From Caenorhabditis elegans (lineage: Eukaryota; Nematoda; Chromadorea; Rhabditida; Rhabditidae), in the NCBI RefSeq assembly GCF_000002985.6, contig NC_003284.9, positions 16,740,001-16,804,000 of the forward strand: a stretch of 64,000 bases of DNA, in the 5' to 3' direction. The notes under the pieces are model-generated. The model was not told where the DNA came from and searched no databases. It saw only the letters and a program-made list of their open reading frames with translations. The translations under genes were made by a program, and so were the position numbers. The first letter of the stretch is position 1. Each line of letters starts with the position of its first letter. Shown here in pieces: positions 23,709 through 37,007 of the stretch.

Positions 23709-26656
23709 ATGCCATCTGTAATTCAAATGAACTCTGTGAGAGAGTTTGAGGAGAAGGTCGATTCTCTGTCTGCTGGTGATATGTGAGTTTATTTTGACTA
23801 AAAATCGATTGATTCTACTTTTTATTGCAGCTACAACTTCAGCAAGCTAGATCTCGATTTAAGCGCACAATTGCAGTATGGAGTAAGATATCTGAAAAGT
23901 GAAGGATTGTCCATGTCAATGTGGATCGGATCCAACAAAGCAGACATTGAGATTACGTGTGTCAATCCGAAGAAGAGCTTCTCGTGGAGTTTTGTGAAGC
24001 AGAACAATCCGGAGAAAAAGTGGAATCAATATTTTCACATTTCCAAGAAGTCGTTTTTGATTGTGTATGTTTTGTTATGGCATTTTGTAACGTTTTGCCG
24101 AGAAACAAGTAACGTTTTTATGGTAGTTGGCTGGGAACACTAAATTTGGCAAGGGATTTTAAATTTCTTCACGTATTCATTTGCGAACTCTTGTGTTCGC
24201 TGTAAATGATAAAGCAAGTATAACTGGACCATGTTTACCTAATGGCGAACCACGCGGGAAATACCTCTGGGAATGGTAGGGAAACTCTCTAAAAATAAAT
24301 AATCCCATTTGAAATATCTAATGACAATGGGTTTGCATGTATCAACTGAAACGCCTGGAATAAAATATAGAAAACTCTTTTTACTCCTTTTCTGTAAAAA
24401 TCCTGTATAAAATGTAAGTGTAATCAGATGTTCAACACAACACACGCTATTTATAACTTAGTAATCGTGACGGAAAGCTTGAAAAAATGAAACTGCGTGG
24501 GATTTCTTAATTGACGGTTGCTCAATAGAAAATAGCTGCTCAAAGCACAAATCACTGATGCTCGTCGGAAAATGAGAGTTGATCGTTTTCTAAATTTCAG
24601 CTAGACAATAAAGAATATTTTTATCAGGGGGTCACTATGTATACTAATTCAATTGAACGTTATCTTCTCAGTTGTTTTAGAAAACATATTTTTATTGTAT
24701 AATGCATAATTCATTAGTTGGCCACATTTGCTTTTCAGTATTGGTTAGGGCTGCTAAAGGGCTGCAAATGACTCAGCCCCAGCCCCGCGCGCATTGAAAA
24801 ACGCATTACGAAAGGTGGTTGTTTGATAGCCCCCGACACTTTCGGGGTTCCGCCAACCTCGCGCCACTTGTCACCATGACCCTCTGTATAGTGCCGCGCG
24901 GAACCCCGAAAGTGTCGGGGGCTGTGCTGAGCCCCACTGTAGGGGCTAGCCCCCTAAGCCGCCCTAGGATTGGTTAGGAAGAACTTGAACTCGTGGTGTA
25001 TTCCTAGCTACATACCATCACAACGAACCCACCACCAATAATATTTTTTTTTCTAAAATTAATTCGCATTTTCAGAGGCTCAACAGAAAATGGAATCAGT
25101 CTTCGGGTCAAAAAAGACGAAGCGTTAAACCCATTCTTTGCATTATTTGATCAGCTTCAGAACCTTTTCAATGTCGGTATCAAAAGCATTGTGGTCGACG
25201 AGGACATTTTCGACAGTTCTCAAACAGTGAGATATGTGATTGCAATGCTTTATGACTTTGGCTGTGTTAGTTTGAGAATTCCAGCATTTGCTAAAGAGCC
25301 AACTATGTACCAATCGGAGCAAGTCGTACGGCTTTTGAATGGTGTTAAAATTTTCAAAAGCTTGACGGTTAATGTGAATATCAGCCATCGTTCCATGGTA
25401 TACTTGGAGCGGGTACGTTTTAGCACACTTCAAGACAGCTTGCAAAGATAATGAAAATTAAGGTATGGCAAATCCCTAACGTGATCATGACCAATGCATC
25501 CTACCATAACCAACTACCAAATGCGGGCTACGATACAACCTATTATATGGATGAATGCTCTGTAGATGTTATCAACGAAATTGTCAACGCTTTAATGATA
25601 ACTCACAAGTCAAATTTGATAACTATGACAGTGCATATAAAGAAGCTGGACATTAGACATCTTGAGAACCTGCTGGCAAACTTCAAACACTTTACACGAA
25701 ACGATCAACAACGAAAGTTCAGGTTTGTCAAAAAAAAACTAAAAAATGTGCAAGTTGCTGCAAAGCACTATTTTGAATACTAATTGTTACAGTTAAATTA
25801 TCATTATTATAAATTGAATGTAGATCACATTTTATCAAAATCGACTAGCAAGAAACAAAGTCTAAAATAAAATTTGGCGAGTGTGAGTGAGGCACCGTTA
25901 CTGACATACGCTGCGGCCATAGTGACCAATTTTCCAACAAGTCTAATACTTAGGCGCCAGCTGGCCTAAACTATTTGATTTATCCAAAAAAGTTTCAAGT
26001 CAAAATTCATTTGTTACATAAATTCCCACAATTTAAAAAAGTCGATAAGCAGAGAAAAAAGTTGTTAAATTTGATTATTTTGACCGCTAGTTTTTTCGAA
26101 TTAGTTCACAACAATTTAATTGCAGTTAAAAACGATTATTGACGGAAATAAAAGTACCTCGATATTCATTTTCAGAGAGCTCCGATATCTTGAAAAAATG
26201 CACATTCTAACCAATGACGGAGTGCACTTGCGACGTTCGGATGGTGCATTGATGACTATGTATCTCAAAACAAAATCTTTAATCTCACAGGAGCATACTT
26301 TCATAATACACGCAGAGTATCCATGGAACTCGCCAATGATAAATCACATTGACAAGACCATAGAGACGTATGCGTCAAAAAAAGAAACCTTGAAGACTCT
26401 GAAATCAAATCTAAAAGTAGCAACAAATGAAGAGCAGAAGTGTTTCAAGAAATGGCACAATGAGAAAGATCGTGCTGAACTTCTCAAAGCAAAAAGAGCA
26501 TTGCATGAGAGCAAGATTGGGAAAGTAAAGATCGCATTTGAGATGAATGATTATCAACATCAAATCAATCACATGGATTTCTTGAAGGAGATGTGTCTGG
26601 CCACCCAAGCAAGGAAGGATTTCGGTTTCTTCTCGTATGGCGCTAATCAAAACTGA
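23709..26656 (+). CDS. Uncharacterised nematode protein, 461 residues
   Basis: Five exons: 23709-23782, 23831-24064, 25076-25412, 25463-25722 and 26176-26656, with consistent phases and a total of 1386 bases. The 25413-25462 intron is 50 bases and ends in a weak ATTAAG acceptor, but it removes an in-frame stop and rejoins the frame exactly. The protein starts MPSVIQMNSVREFEEKVDSL and has mixed hydrophobic/charged character without a signal peptide or membrane helix. The last exon is Lys/Glu-rich and helical, possibly a coiled coil at about residues 365-425 (KKETLKTLKSNLKVATNEEQ). The middle (for example SIVVDEDIFDSSQTVRYVI) recalls the many F-box-associated nematode proteins, but no F-box is visible. 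Intron 2 holds a perfect palindrome (24828-24923). No function is assigned. Confidence 0.8.
24828..24923. repeat. Perfect 26-base inverted repeat with 44-base loop
   Basis: The left arm (24828-24853) begins AGCCCCCGACACTTTCGGGG and ends TTCCGC. The right arm (24898-24923) is its exact reverse complement, ending GTGTCGGGGGCT. It lies in a GC-rich block (about 24740-24970) that also has further CAGCCCC/GGGGCTAGCCCC repeats, inside intron 2 of the 461-residue protein gene. It resembles a GC-rich palindromic dispersed element. Confidence 0.9.
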
Positions 26657-27962
26657 AATTGAACACGATGACATGTGATTATTTCCCGATATCCACGAAA
26701 ACATTACTTTCAGATTAATTTCTTCAATTTTTCAGAACGCACATGTATTTTTGTCTAAGCAGAATAATTGTTGCGATGTAGTCAAATAAAATAATCTGAA
26801 TTGATGATTCTTATCTACGAATCAGCTGAAAATTTCGAGATTCAGCATTTCACACTTTATACATTTTCTTATTTTATGAATCCTTTTGTGTCCTTTTTCC
26901 TTGTTCTGATTTTTGTTTCATTTTTTCTGATTGCTTCTACCTCTATCCAGTACTACCTTTATATTGTTTTTAATTATTGTACCATTTCTTTCAGTGAATA
27001 AATTGAATAAGACACTCAACTGTAAATTTCATGTAGAATGAAGTCTGGGAAGGTGATCGTGCCGAGACCCATTTTGTTTTGATTCCCGTCGCTGAAAACC
27101 AAAATAACACAAAAAAAAACTTTTAAAAAAATTAAATTCATTAAGTTTGAAAAAAAATTAGGTTCATTTTGGCTAATTTTCAATTGTTACTAATCTCTTT
27201 AGATTGATTACCCCGTTTTTTATATTGAAAATAATCAGAGAAGGTAACAAAGCAGACACTTTTAGGTAGAATTTAGAAAAAAAGAACTTTTCGTTTTGCT
27301 TTTGTGGTACTTCAGTTTTTAAGATCAGTTTGAGGATTAATAGTAAAATTAATCCTCAAACTGAGTTTAAAAAAACTGTTTCGTTTTACTGAATTCCCAA
27401 TTTCCAGATGAAAAATCATTTCAAGAACTCAACTTCATAGTATCATAATACAGATGTGAAAAGTGCCAGAAAGGCGCAAAACCAGCAATATTATGGAAAT
27501 GTAGTCTAACGATTTAGACAGTGTGTTGAGGTATATTAAAGATAGGAAAACAAAAACGGAATGTTAAGCCCATCAATTTGGGAGAGATTGCTGGAAGAGC
27601 AAAAAAGGCACTAATACACACATAGATAAAACTGGGTGAAACGAGTTTTGAACCAGATTCAAATTATTGAATTACAAATTATTGGTATTTGGGAAAACAG
27701 TGAGAGAGAATTAACAACAAACTACAAGGGGAAAACCTAGGTAATGGACAAAGTGAACAAGAAAACCAGATGAGGACAAGTGAAATTGAAGGAAATATGT
27801 CTGGAACAAGGAATATGGTCTAAATAACAAGGAGTACCCAGTGCTTTGAAAACACAATTTCGATAAGAAGAGATTGGGTGTATGAAAATGAAAATTAGAA
27901 ATGATATCGTTAAGAAATGAGAGAAAGCGAAAATCATGGCAGATCATCAGGGACAGGAGCAT
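26657..27962. other. Intergenic between convergent genes
   Basis: Contains the 3' UTRs of the plus-strand 461-residue gene (candidate AATAAA near 26787) and of the minus-strand transporter. Short open frames here have no splice context. A short inverted pair (AGTTTGAGGATTAAT / ATTAATCCTCAAACT) lies near 27327-27362. No gene seen. Confidence 0.5.
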
Positions 27963-30495
27963 CTACTTTTTGATAGCCAGGGCCTTGGCCTTGGCTTTTT
28001 TCTGGAAGAATGGGATTCCGAAGAGCATGAGCCCAGAGGCCTGAAAAAGAGAAACGTTTTTAAAAGTTCAAGAGCTGTATTTATGCTTTAACTTGTTAGT
28101 CAAACCTTGTAGCCTCATTTTAGATGGATACTCAATTTAATTACCGAAAACTTAAATATAATGAAGTATTTTGGTCTTGCTGGCTATTTTCAACTTGTAC
28201 TCACCAGGAGATTGACTCCGCAGAAGACGAATGAAAGGGTATAGTTGCCGGTCATATCAGCCAAGTATCCCGACACAGGTGGTCCGAACACTGTTCCGAC
28301 TCCTTGCCAGAGAAGAAGCAGTCCGAAGGCGTTGGTGAGCTTGTCAAGTCCAAGAAGGTCGACGAGGATGACAGACGTGAGGCAGATGTACGAGGCAATA
28401 GAGAATCCGAAAAGTGCAGAGTAGGTGGCAAGTGGGATGAATCCGTTGAATTGGTAGCAAAATACAGTGAGAAGTCCGCAGATCTGTAAAACAAAGTTTA
28501 TTAAATTTCTTGTCGAATGTCTTTGCACTTACGGTCAAAGAAATGTTATACATCCAGAGACGATTACGAGCGGTATCATTTCCGATGCCTCCTGGAAGTG
28601 GGAGCTTGTGATCGGCAACAACTCCGAAGATGATACGGCCAACGGTGTTGGAGACTCCAAATGCGGAAAGAACCTTTGATCCTTGGATAGGCTCGAGTCC
28701 AATTTTGGTAGCGTGAAGTGGGAGGAAGTACAGTGGGGAGTTGAATCCAACAGATGTGAGAAGGTTTGAAATCGCAAAGAGCAAGAAAGTTGGTTCCAAT
28801 AGGAGCTCCAAAGAGAGCATGTTGCTGATGGTTTTGAACATGTTCTTTCCCTCGACGTTGTCAGTGTTGTCAGTTCCGTTGGTCTTCTCACTGATATCCA
28901 TGGCTTTGCTGTCTTCTTCACTTCCCTCACGAACATCATCCAGTCTTCCGGTGGAGTGAGCTGGAATACTTCCGACAGTGGTGTGGCGTCCATGAAGAGA
29001 ACCGGTCGAGCGATACTTGTCTGGATCCTCACGGAACTCGGCGACATTGGAGATTGATCCGGTGTAGAAGACGTCTTTACGGTTGAGGTATCCACTGTCA
29101 CGCTCTCCAACTGTTCCGCGACGAGATCTTGGCTGAGACTCAACATCAACAGCTCCCATGGAGCTAGCTGGCCGGATCTTTTCACCAGCTTTTTGAACTC
29201 CAGAACTCTGAGACATTGATCTCTCGAGCAAAGATGGCGGACTCAAGAGTGTTGCCTTTTCTCCGTGTTCCTCATTAGCAGCAGTTTTCTTTACATCCTC
29301 GTCCAATACCTCATCATTCACTTCTTCTTCCTCGTCTGGCACCAATGCAAACTCCAATGGAGCAAAAGTGGCTCCACACAGAGCACATAGAACCAAAATA
29401 AACAAGAATGCCAGGAAAACACTGCGCCATCCGTAGTTGTTGATGAAGAAAGCGTTGATCGGGGCGAAAAGGACAGTTCCAACTCCAGCACCGGCGACTG
29501 CAATTCCAGTGGCAAGGGAGCGCTTGCTGAAATTTTAAAATTAACTATTTTAAAAAATTGTTATTCTTTGATTTCCAATGTTTTGGAGGACAAAAACAAC
29601 TATTGGAAATATGAATCTGAGTGAGGTCTCCCGGTTGATCGCAAATTAGCGTTTGCGATCGTAGTGTCCTAATAATAGTTTTAAAATCAGAAATCAAGAT
29701 AAAACTACCACCAATATGAAAATCAATTCATGCACTTATTGGCGTCATTTACTCTCAACTCACTTCTCGAAGTACATAGTGACGATCACAATAGCCGGGC
29801 AATACATCAATCCAAAGCCGGTACCCATGATGACACCAACGGTGATCACAATGTGCCACATGGCAGTTGCAAAGTACGAAAGGGCGCATCTGAAAAGAAA
29901 CCAACGTTCCTAGAGGCTTCGGATCATTGCCAATTACCCGACGAACGCAACTCCTGCTCCGGTGATTGTGGTGATACGACATCCATACTTGTTACACACG
30001 GCAGAAGCGAGCGGTCCACTTCCGAGGGTGAGTCCGGTGAGCAGTGAGATGATGAGTGCTGCCATTGTGTTGCTTGCGTGAAACTCCTGTGAAAGATTAT
30101 TTTAGTTTAGTTTTTTAGTACATGATTTTTGGCTACGTGAGATGTTCAACTGGATCAACGATATAACATTACATTTAGTGCCCGCCGGCTTATGGGCCAG
30201 TTGATTAGATTCACGTGAAACATTGCACGAATGGCTGATCGAGGGTCCAAAGAGCCAAAGAGCCTACACATGTGACAGCGGTGTTATTGACAATGGGGCA
30301 GTGGCTAGGGTCTAGGATATCTGAGAAGAAGCTCACCTCCATAAGAGTTTCGACGAGCACTCCAAACGAGTATACGAATCCATCAGCGAAGACGTGCACA
30401 AAGAATGAGCCGAGCACGACGACCCATCCCCATCCACCATCTGGAGGCAATGGCACCAACTTTCCCCCGCCAGACGACACTGGTGCACCTGTCAT
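27963..30495 (-). CDS. SLC16-type monocarboxylate transporter (MFS)
   Basis: Multi-pass plasma-membrane transporter of the major facilitator superfamily, monocarboxylate (SLC16) branch. Such proteins usually move lactate, pyruvate, ketone bodies, aromatic amino acids or thyroid hormones; the substrate here cannot be told. Exons on the minus strand: 30495-30337, 30086-29938, 29889-29764, 29526-28533, 28483-28205 and 28040-27963, total 594 residues. Family signatures are the first-helix motif PPDGGWGWVVVLGSFF and YFENKRSLATGIAVAGAGVG near helix 5. Six helices precede and six follow a long hydrophilic Ser/Glu-rich central loop (about residues 215-350, with SRRGTVGERDSG and many acidic runs), probably a phosphorylation target. 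The C-terminus is short and basic (FFQKKAKAKALAIKK). An acceptor (TTTTTCAG) three bases before the ATG fits trans-splicing. Confidence 0.93.
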
Positions 30496-32387
30496 TTTCT
30501 GAAAAATTTTTTTGATTATAGAACATTTTCAAAAAGTATCAAGAAAGTTTCTGAGAAAGTCATATCAAGTTGCACAAGCAAAAAAAAAAAGTTAGTGAGC
30601 CTCAAAAGAAAACTCGAATCTAAAAATGTTCAGCAATCCGGGTGAAAAATAAAAAGATGCAAAATAAAGTAATACATCAGAGAGAAACAGAATAAGAGAA
30701 AGATCAAAGAAGTAGGACTGCGCGCTCTCATTAATCATGTTCACACATTTCTCGATAGTATCAAATAAATAGTTGCCGGGAGAAAAAGGTCTCGGTATTT
30801 TTTTTTAGATAGATACAAATCTCATGCTAGGACTACGCACTTGTATATTTGCCTAACTAACATCTACAGTATCGGCCTATATAAAATCCACAGTTTGGTT
30901 AGCTGTGTTGGTTTAGATATAGGCTCGAAATCGCACCGCAATTGATACAATTGATGGATTTGAATAGGTCAAAAAACGCGGGAAACAAGAAGGGCACTCT
31001 CAGACGCAGTAAGCTAGGGTGAACGGCAAGAGTGCGCGTAAACACCAGAGTGTGCCAGAGAAAGGACACCCCGTCCGTAGGGTGAAGGGTGACCGGCCGA
31101 CTGTAAGAAGTGTGTGTTAGGGTCGACAATGAACAAGTGTGGGGAGATGACGAAGAGGGCGGAGCGAGGTGAGATAGAGCGAGACGCGGGTAGTGTGGGG
31201 AAAAAAATGGTGATTGTGGGTAGACAATGGCATGTGTACTTCACGAACATCTGTCAGGAACGGATGAAGGACAGGGCTTCCAGAGAGGGTTTGAACACTG
31301 AAGCCCTGAAGCCTGAAGTGAAGAAGGTATGGTTGGGTTGATTGAAAGTGCAAAGTGTAAAAGTTCTAATATACCAGAAGTTTAGAAGAGACAGATTTCT
31401 CAGTAGTTTATCAAGATCAGTAGATTCTAAAGCTCAAGTATTAATGTGTGTTACAAAAAATTGATACTCTGTGTGTTTTTCTCTACTTGGTCAACTTATT
31501 GTAGGTTTTGTTAAGTTTTGACAAAACATAATTTAACTGGTGAAATACGCGCCAGGGTAGGTTAATCGGGAGATTCTAGATCCTAGTTTTGTAATGTAAC
31601 TCTCGATTCTGCTAGTTGAAATTTTATTAGCAACAAAAAAGCAGTTCGAATTTAGCCTAACATACGGTTATAGTATATGCTTCACCTCATTGCTCAGAAG
31701 TCTCTAGACTAGACTGTTTTGACTGATATCTAGACTGTTTTGGATTTTACCAAAACATTTGCAACAGTATGAATAGTTGAACAAATTTTTATAATTCCAA
31801 ATGCTTTGAAGAAATGAGCTTTCGCAAATCATACCGTTCAAGTTGAGCCCCTTATTATACAGAAATCAAAAGAAAACCATATCTCATTATAGGAAAACTG
31901 CCAGCAACGCATTCACTGCAAATGAAGTCAACTTTATAGAAGCCCTTATTTATATCAAACCTTGTGGGCGGAGCTTATCCTCAAGCTTGAAACCTTTGTC
32001 AAAATGATGTAACATGATGGCTTTTTTTTTGTGTGAACAATGTTTCCAATTATAAAAATCAATTTTCAAAATGTTGTCTAAAATTTTAAAAGGATGCGCT
32101 CAAAACCGCCCACATAGAGAGCACTTTTTGATATTGAAAAAAATTCTTTGCTCGCATTTTAAAAGATTCACAAAACAAGTAAACAAACATTGGAACATTC
32201 GAGAATAAAGAAAAAGTTAAAATGTTTCAGAGAAAACCAAGAACTAAAAAACACCCAAACATGGTGTTAGTGGTACTTGAAACCCTGCCCACTCTTATCC
32301 TTCTCCAGATTTTTTCCTCTTTTTGGTATGTGTGTGTGTTTTTCTCCAGAATTTTTCGTGTTTGTCACGTAAAAACGCATTACTCGT

Positions 32388-32427
<40 letters not shown>

Positions 32428-34383
32428 TTTCTTGAGGAGAAATGGAACATGGATGAGAGGAACAACAGTTTGTTTATAATGTTACACTGGGCAGAGGTCA
32501 ATCAGAAAAGCAACAAAAAGAAGGCATCAGGCTGCTCATCAACTATTTACGATTATGACTCAAGCTAATGTGCTCTGACCCTTTCGTGTCCAATTACCCG
32601 CGGTCATATACTTTTAGGATTCCACAGATCTCTGTTTGTTTAAACTTTTCTCTCATCTAATGAAAACTTGGCTGAAAAGAATATTTAATAAACGAGGTCG
32701 CCCCAGAGTTCGAACAAAATTGTCTGGGAAAATGAAACCTTTGAAGTTTGCCGACAATTCTTGGATTTGTGCCAAAGTTCTCACATTTTCCAGCTTTCAA
32801 AAATGTTTTTTAAAAAACTGGTAAAAATAAATCGAAATGTGATGTAATGTGACAAATGCACTTTAGCTTTCTACACATAGAATTTCCAGACAGGGTCCCA
32901 TATGGTGTTGGCTAGACAGTAACAGGTGGCTGTGAGTTGTGAAATAAGAGTAAATTTCTGAAAGATCAAAATAGCAATGGGTGGAGCGAAGAGGCACCTG
33001 TTTAAAATTTTACTAATTGGTGTAGATCATGGGTGCAATCAAAAATTACCAGAAATTGGCGACTGAGACTGTGAAAAGTATAGACCCTTTAGGCTTGAAA
33101 CGGGGATATTTTCCCAAAAAAACGTACAATTTTAAGTTTTTAGAAATCTAACAAACTTTTACTTTTTGCAATTCTCATTTCCGGTTTTCGGCAATTTCCG
33201 GCAATAGCCAAATCCGCACTACAACGTAAATTTTGGTCATTTTCTATTTTTCTATTTCTATTTTAAAATTCTAGTATTTTTCGAAAATAAATGTAACAAG
33301 CCTTGTAAATAAATAAAGACTATGAAAATTGCAATGTGAGAAAAATGTGTTGTCAATTTATGCAAGCGTATATTTGTCAATTAATTGATATTCTAAAAAA
33401 AAAACAATGGAAAAATTCACGAATTTTCTAGCTTTTCTAGCATTCATTCTGAAAATAAACGTAAAATTTGTTTATAAGCGATTCACAATAACACATGACT
33501 CTAAAAACACGGTCTTTTTTTTTTGAAAAGTGGTCAATATCATCGCCCAGTTTCACAATTAACAAAAAAAGCTGTAAATCATGATGAATTATCTATCAAT
33601 TGATTTTTTTTTGATAGACATTGAGAATAGTTTGGAGCAATAAAAAATTATCAGTAGAGTGCTCCGGGTACTTGCTGTCGCCCAAATTTTTAATCTAGGC
33701 CGTTAATGTAAAAGGAAATGTGGGAAATTTTGGGGAAATTGGTTTTTTGTTGATATACCTGACAAAAGTAGGTTGTATTAAAAATTTCTACATGAAGAAT
33801 TTCATTTTAAATTAACTTTTAGACTGAGAATATTTATTTATATTTTTGATGACGATTTTTACTTTTTAGGTTTTAATTTTTTTTGTCATTTTGAACGCTG
33901 AAAAACATCATTTGTTTAATGTTTCTACTTGAAAATATTTTCAAACATTATAATCAACACAAGGTCACTGAATATAACAAAATGTGTATAAAGCTCAAAG
34001 TAATATTCAAACATCTATCTTTCAGTGTTTTTTGGGTATCTCCAATTTCTGTTATTTGATTCCTTATATGTGAACAAGCGTCACATGCCGTTTTATTCAG
34101 AAAAGGAAAAAAAATTGTACCGAAATTACATAAAAATATCTGTTTTTTTTTTCTGTTTGGGTAACGTTACCGAAAAAGGTAACTTTTTACGGCGGCACCT
34201 TTAAAGCTTTCTGGCAAATGTGGGAAAATACTACGACTATTTCAGTGTGAAACGTTTGAAAATATTTCGAAAAGAAAATTGATTTCAAAAAGGTGTCAAA
34301 ATCATTAACTGGCGCGCAAGTAATATGAATTCTGGCTACTGATTGAAACGCAGATTTCGATGATATGAATTAATGTCCTTCAG
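30496..34383. other. Upstream region of the transporter, gene-poor
   Basis: The proximal part is the inferred transporter promoter. A less AT-rich island at about 30960-31330 has an open plus-strand frame ending at a GTATGG donor-like site (31326/31327); no downstream exon could be joined, so it is not called as a gene. A (CA)17 microsatellite lies at 32391-32424. The rest is AT-rich with no supported feature. Confidence 0.5.
32391..32424. repeat. (CA)17 microsatellite
   Basis: Uninterrupted CA dinucleotide run. Confidence 0.98.
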
Positions 34384-34547
34384 GGACGGTACACAAAGCG
34401 AACCGAGAAAAATGGCAAGAAAAGTGAAGAAAAAAAAGGTGATAATTGTAAATCAACATTCCAATGCGGATCATTTTTGATATCTTTTTGCAGGGTGAGA
34501 GACCGTCACAGATAAAAAAGAACAGAGATGATTGGAATGGTTTTTAG
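34384..34547 (+). CDS. Candidate micro-gene or 3'-terminal exons, Lys-rich peptide
   Basis: Two short frames are joined by a canonical 55-base intron (34439-34493, GTGATA to TTTTTTGCAG). The ATG at 34412 has a worm-type context (GAGAAAAATGG) and gives 26 residues: MARKVKKKK, then GERPSQIKKNRDDWNGF and a stop. The frame is also open upstream to a CAG acceptor at 34381-34383, adding DGTQSEPRK. These could therefore be the last two exons of a plus-strand gene whose upstream exons were not found, or a trans-spliced micro-gene with an internal start. No family recognised. Confidence 0.4.
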
Positions 34548-37007
34548 ATTGCAAGCGGAAATGAGGTGAGGTTTCTGTAGGACCTAAAATTTTTAAGCTC
34601 AAATCATGCCTTCTGAAATTTCAAGCTGAAATGTTTCCTAATATTCCAGCAGGAGCGGTAAAATTGTCTTAGAACAGGCATGGTGCGTGATACTAGAAAT
34701 GCAAGCTTCCAATATTTTACTCCTTTGAGAAAATCCCATAATTTTTTTAAAAAATTGTTCAAACATTTTTTACTTTCGGAAAAATAGCAAACAACTGCGA
34801 AAACCACACTTGGGGCAGTTCTGCGAGCCTCAAAATTAATGAAAAAATTCTCAAAAAATTTAAAGAGTTTGTACTGGGCTTCTAAATTGGTCTACTTAGA
34901 GTACCAACTTTTTTTTCAATATGCAAAAATATTTATAAATACCAGAATTAATTATTTTTGAATCTACATATTTGAGTTGTTTTCTCCAAACTAATTTTCT
35001 AGATTTAATAAAAAGTTTCCAATAATTTTTTAGACCATTTAAAATATAGGTTGTTTGAGTTGACAAATATAATATGACGTCACAAAATATAAATCTCTTG
35101 GAGCAGGAACGCACTTTGTAAAGCAGTGAACATGTGACGGGCAAGCGTTCCGTCTGCCTTTATTGCAAATTGATCGGTGTTAACTAACAGCGAAATTTGA
35201 ACAATGAGAACAAATTGATCAAAACCCAAAAAAAAATTTCATTCAAAAATTTGGTTCTTTCTTACAAGCAAAATGCGAGGAATAGGTGAGAAGGAACTGA
35301 GACTGAAACTAAAAATTTGTGAATAGAAACTAAAAAAAAACTTTATCAAGGTGTTGCAATTTTGGTTTCTGCAAAACTGACTTGACAGTGATAAGCTGAT
35401 AGCAGCCAGAAACCGATAGCGGTTTCAATGACAATTCGGGGCAAGTTGGAGATCAAGGACTCGTTCCACGTGGAGCGATGTAAAGGTCTGTTTGTTTTGT
35501 ATTGAATCAAAATCAGAAAAAAAAAGAATCAGAAACAGCAATAGATGAAACAGAAGAAAGAAAAATATGATAAAATTGATAATGAAATTGAAAACCACGC
35601 CGACGCTGTTCGTTGATTGATTGAGGTGGGAAACGTGAGCGAGAAAAAAGTCAAAAGATGATAAGTCTATGTGAACAAGTCACGTTGCTTGAATGGACCC
35701 CTCGAGGCGTGAGTGTGTCCTCCGTTATCAAGTGATCATAGTGGGTAGGTGGGTGTATGATTTGAAATTGTGAACACCGACGAATATACATAACTTACGC
35801 CGAACAGTTGTTCGCTCGCAAGACAAGGTACTTACCAAACTCTCAACGTTTTCCATTTCTCACTCTGCCGACCCCCCATCACTTTACCGAAGTGTTTAGG
35901 TGTGTTGGTGTGTTGGTACTCAAAACCATAGTTGAGTTGACATTTCATGAGTCAGCGTAGAACGATATACAAAGATCATAAGTGAAATGTATGTAGGTTA
36001 GTGGAAAAAAGATTTGTTAGTATGTAAGTACATTAAATTTTGAAAAATCAGACTTTTAATATATATGGCTGTGAATTCAAAATTTAAAAAAATATAGGTT
36101 AAAAATGACCTAATTTTAGTTGAAATCTTCAATACGACAGGATGGAAGAAGCTTAAAGGTGGTGTAGTCGAATTTGAGACTATGCTTAAAAACATTCTCT
36201 ATGCTCGTACAAGTCGATATGATAAAGCGAAACATCTCAAAAATTTCTCTAACGGAAGTTATGAGCCTTCAAAGTGCCGAAAAAAATCTCTTTCTTCACT
36301 GTCAAAATTTTTTTTGTTGAAAATTTAGCAATTTACCAAAACTTCCACTACAACTTTTGAAAGGAAGGATCAATGCAACAAAGTTCAGGCGTAGTAGGCA
36401 ATAAATGCATTTTTCGAATAATTTTAGCTATTTTCGAATTAGCATTTAAGTTGCACTTTTGAAAATGATATTTTTCAGTTTCAAGATGTTTTATCTTTTC
36501 AGTAATATTCCAAACTAGGAAAGTCATATGGAAAAAATGACAAGGAACATGATTTCGATTCAAAGTTACACTATATGTTATATTAAAAAGGGAGCAATAC
36601 TTTTTCAGAGTAGCGCGGCAAGCGCAATATTACTACGGAGGCTATGATAATAGAAGGAGTACGGTAAAACTAGAGTTCAAATAGTTCAAGGAGAACAAGT
36701 CTTAGACATATGACAATGATCACAATTCTACGAGAATCTTGCTCATTTTAATGCTATTTAAGGAAAGGAATCACTTGTCATAAATTGTAAAGCAAATAAA
36801 CAAAGTTCAAGTAAGCGGGGGATGACCGTTCTTCCTAATTGTTTATCTTTTCTTATCCTCTTTTCACAATCGAGCAGAAGGATGCATCACGGAATGAGAA
36901 TACGAATACACAGAAAAACATCTGCACACCATTATTGTTTACAAGCCTTGCATATTTCAAGGTCTTCAAGGAACTGATCAAAAAGTGACGGACAACACAT
37001 TGTACAG

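Noticed and set aside
31114..31341. Plus-strand exon ending at GTATGG
   Set aside because: The frame looks partly coding-like, but no acceptor or downstream exon in phase was found.
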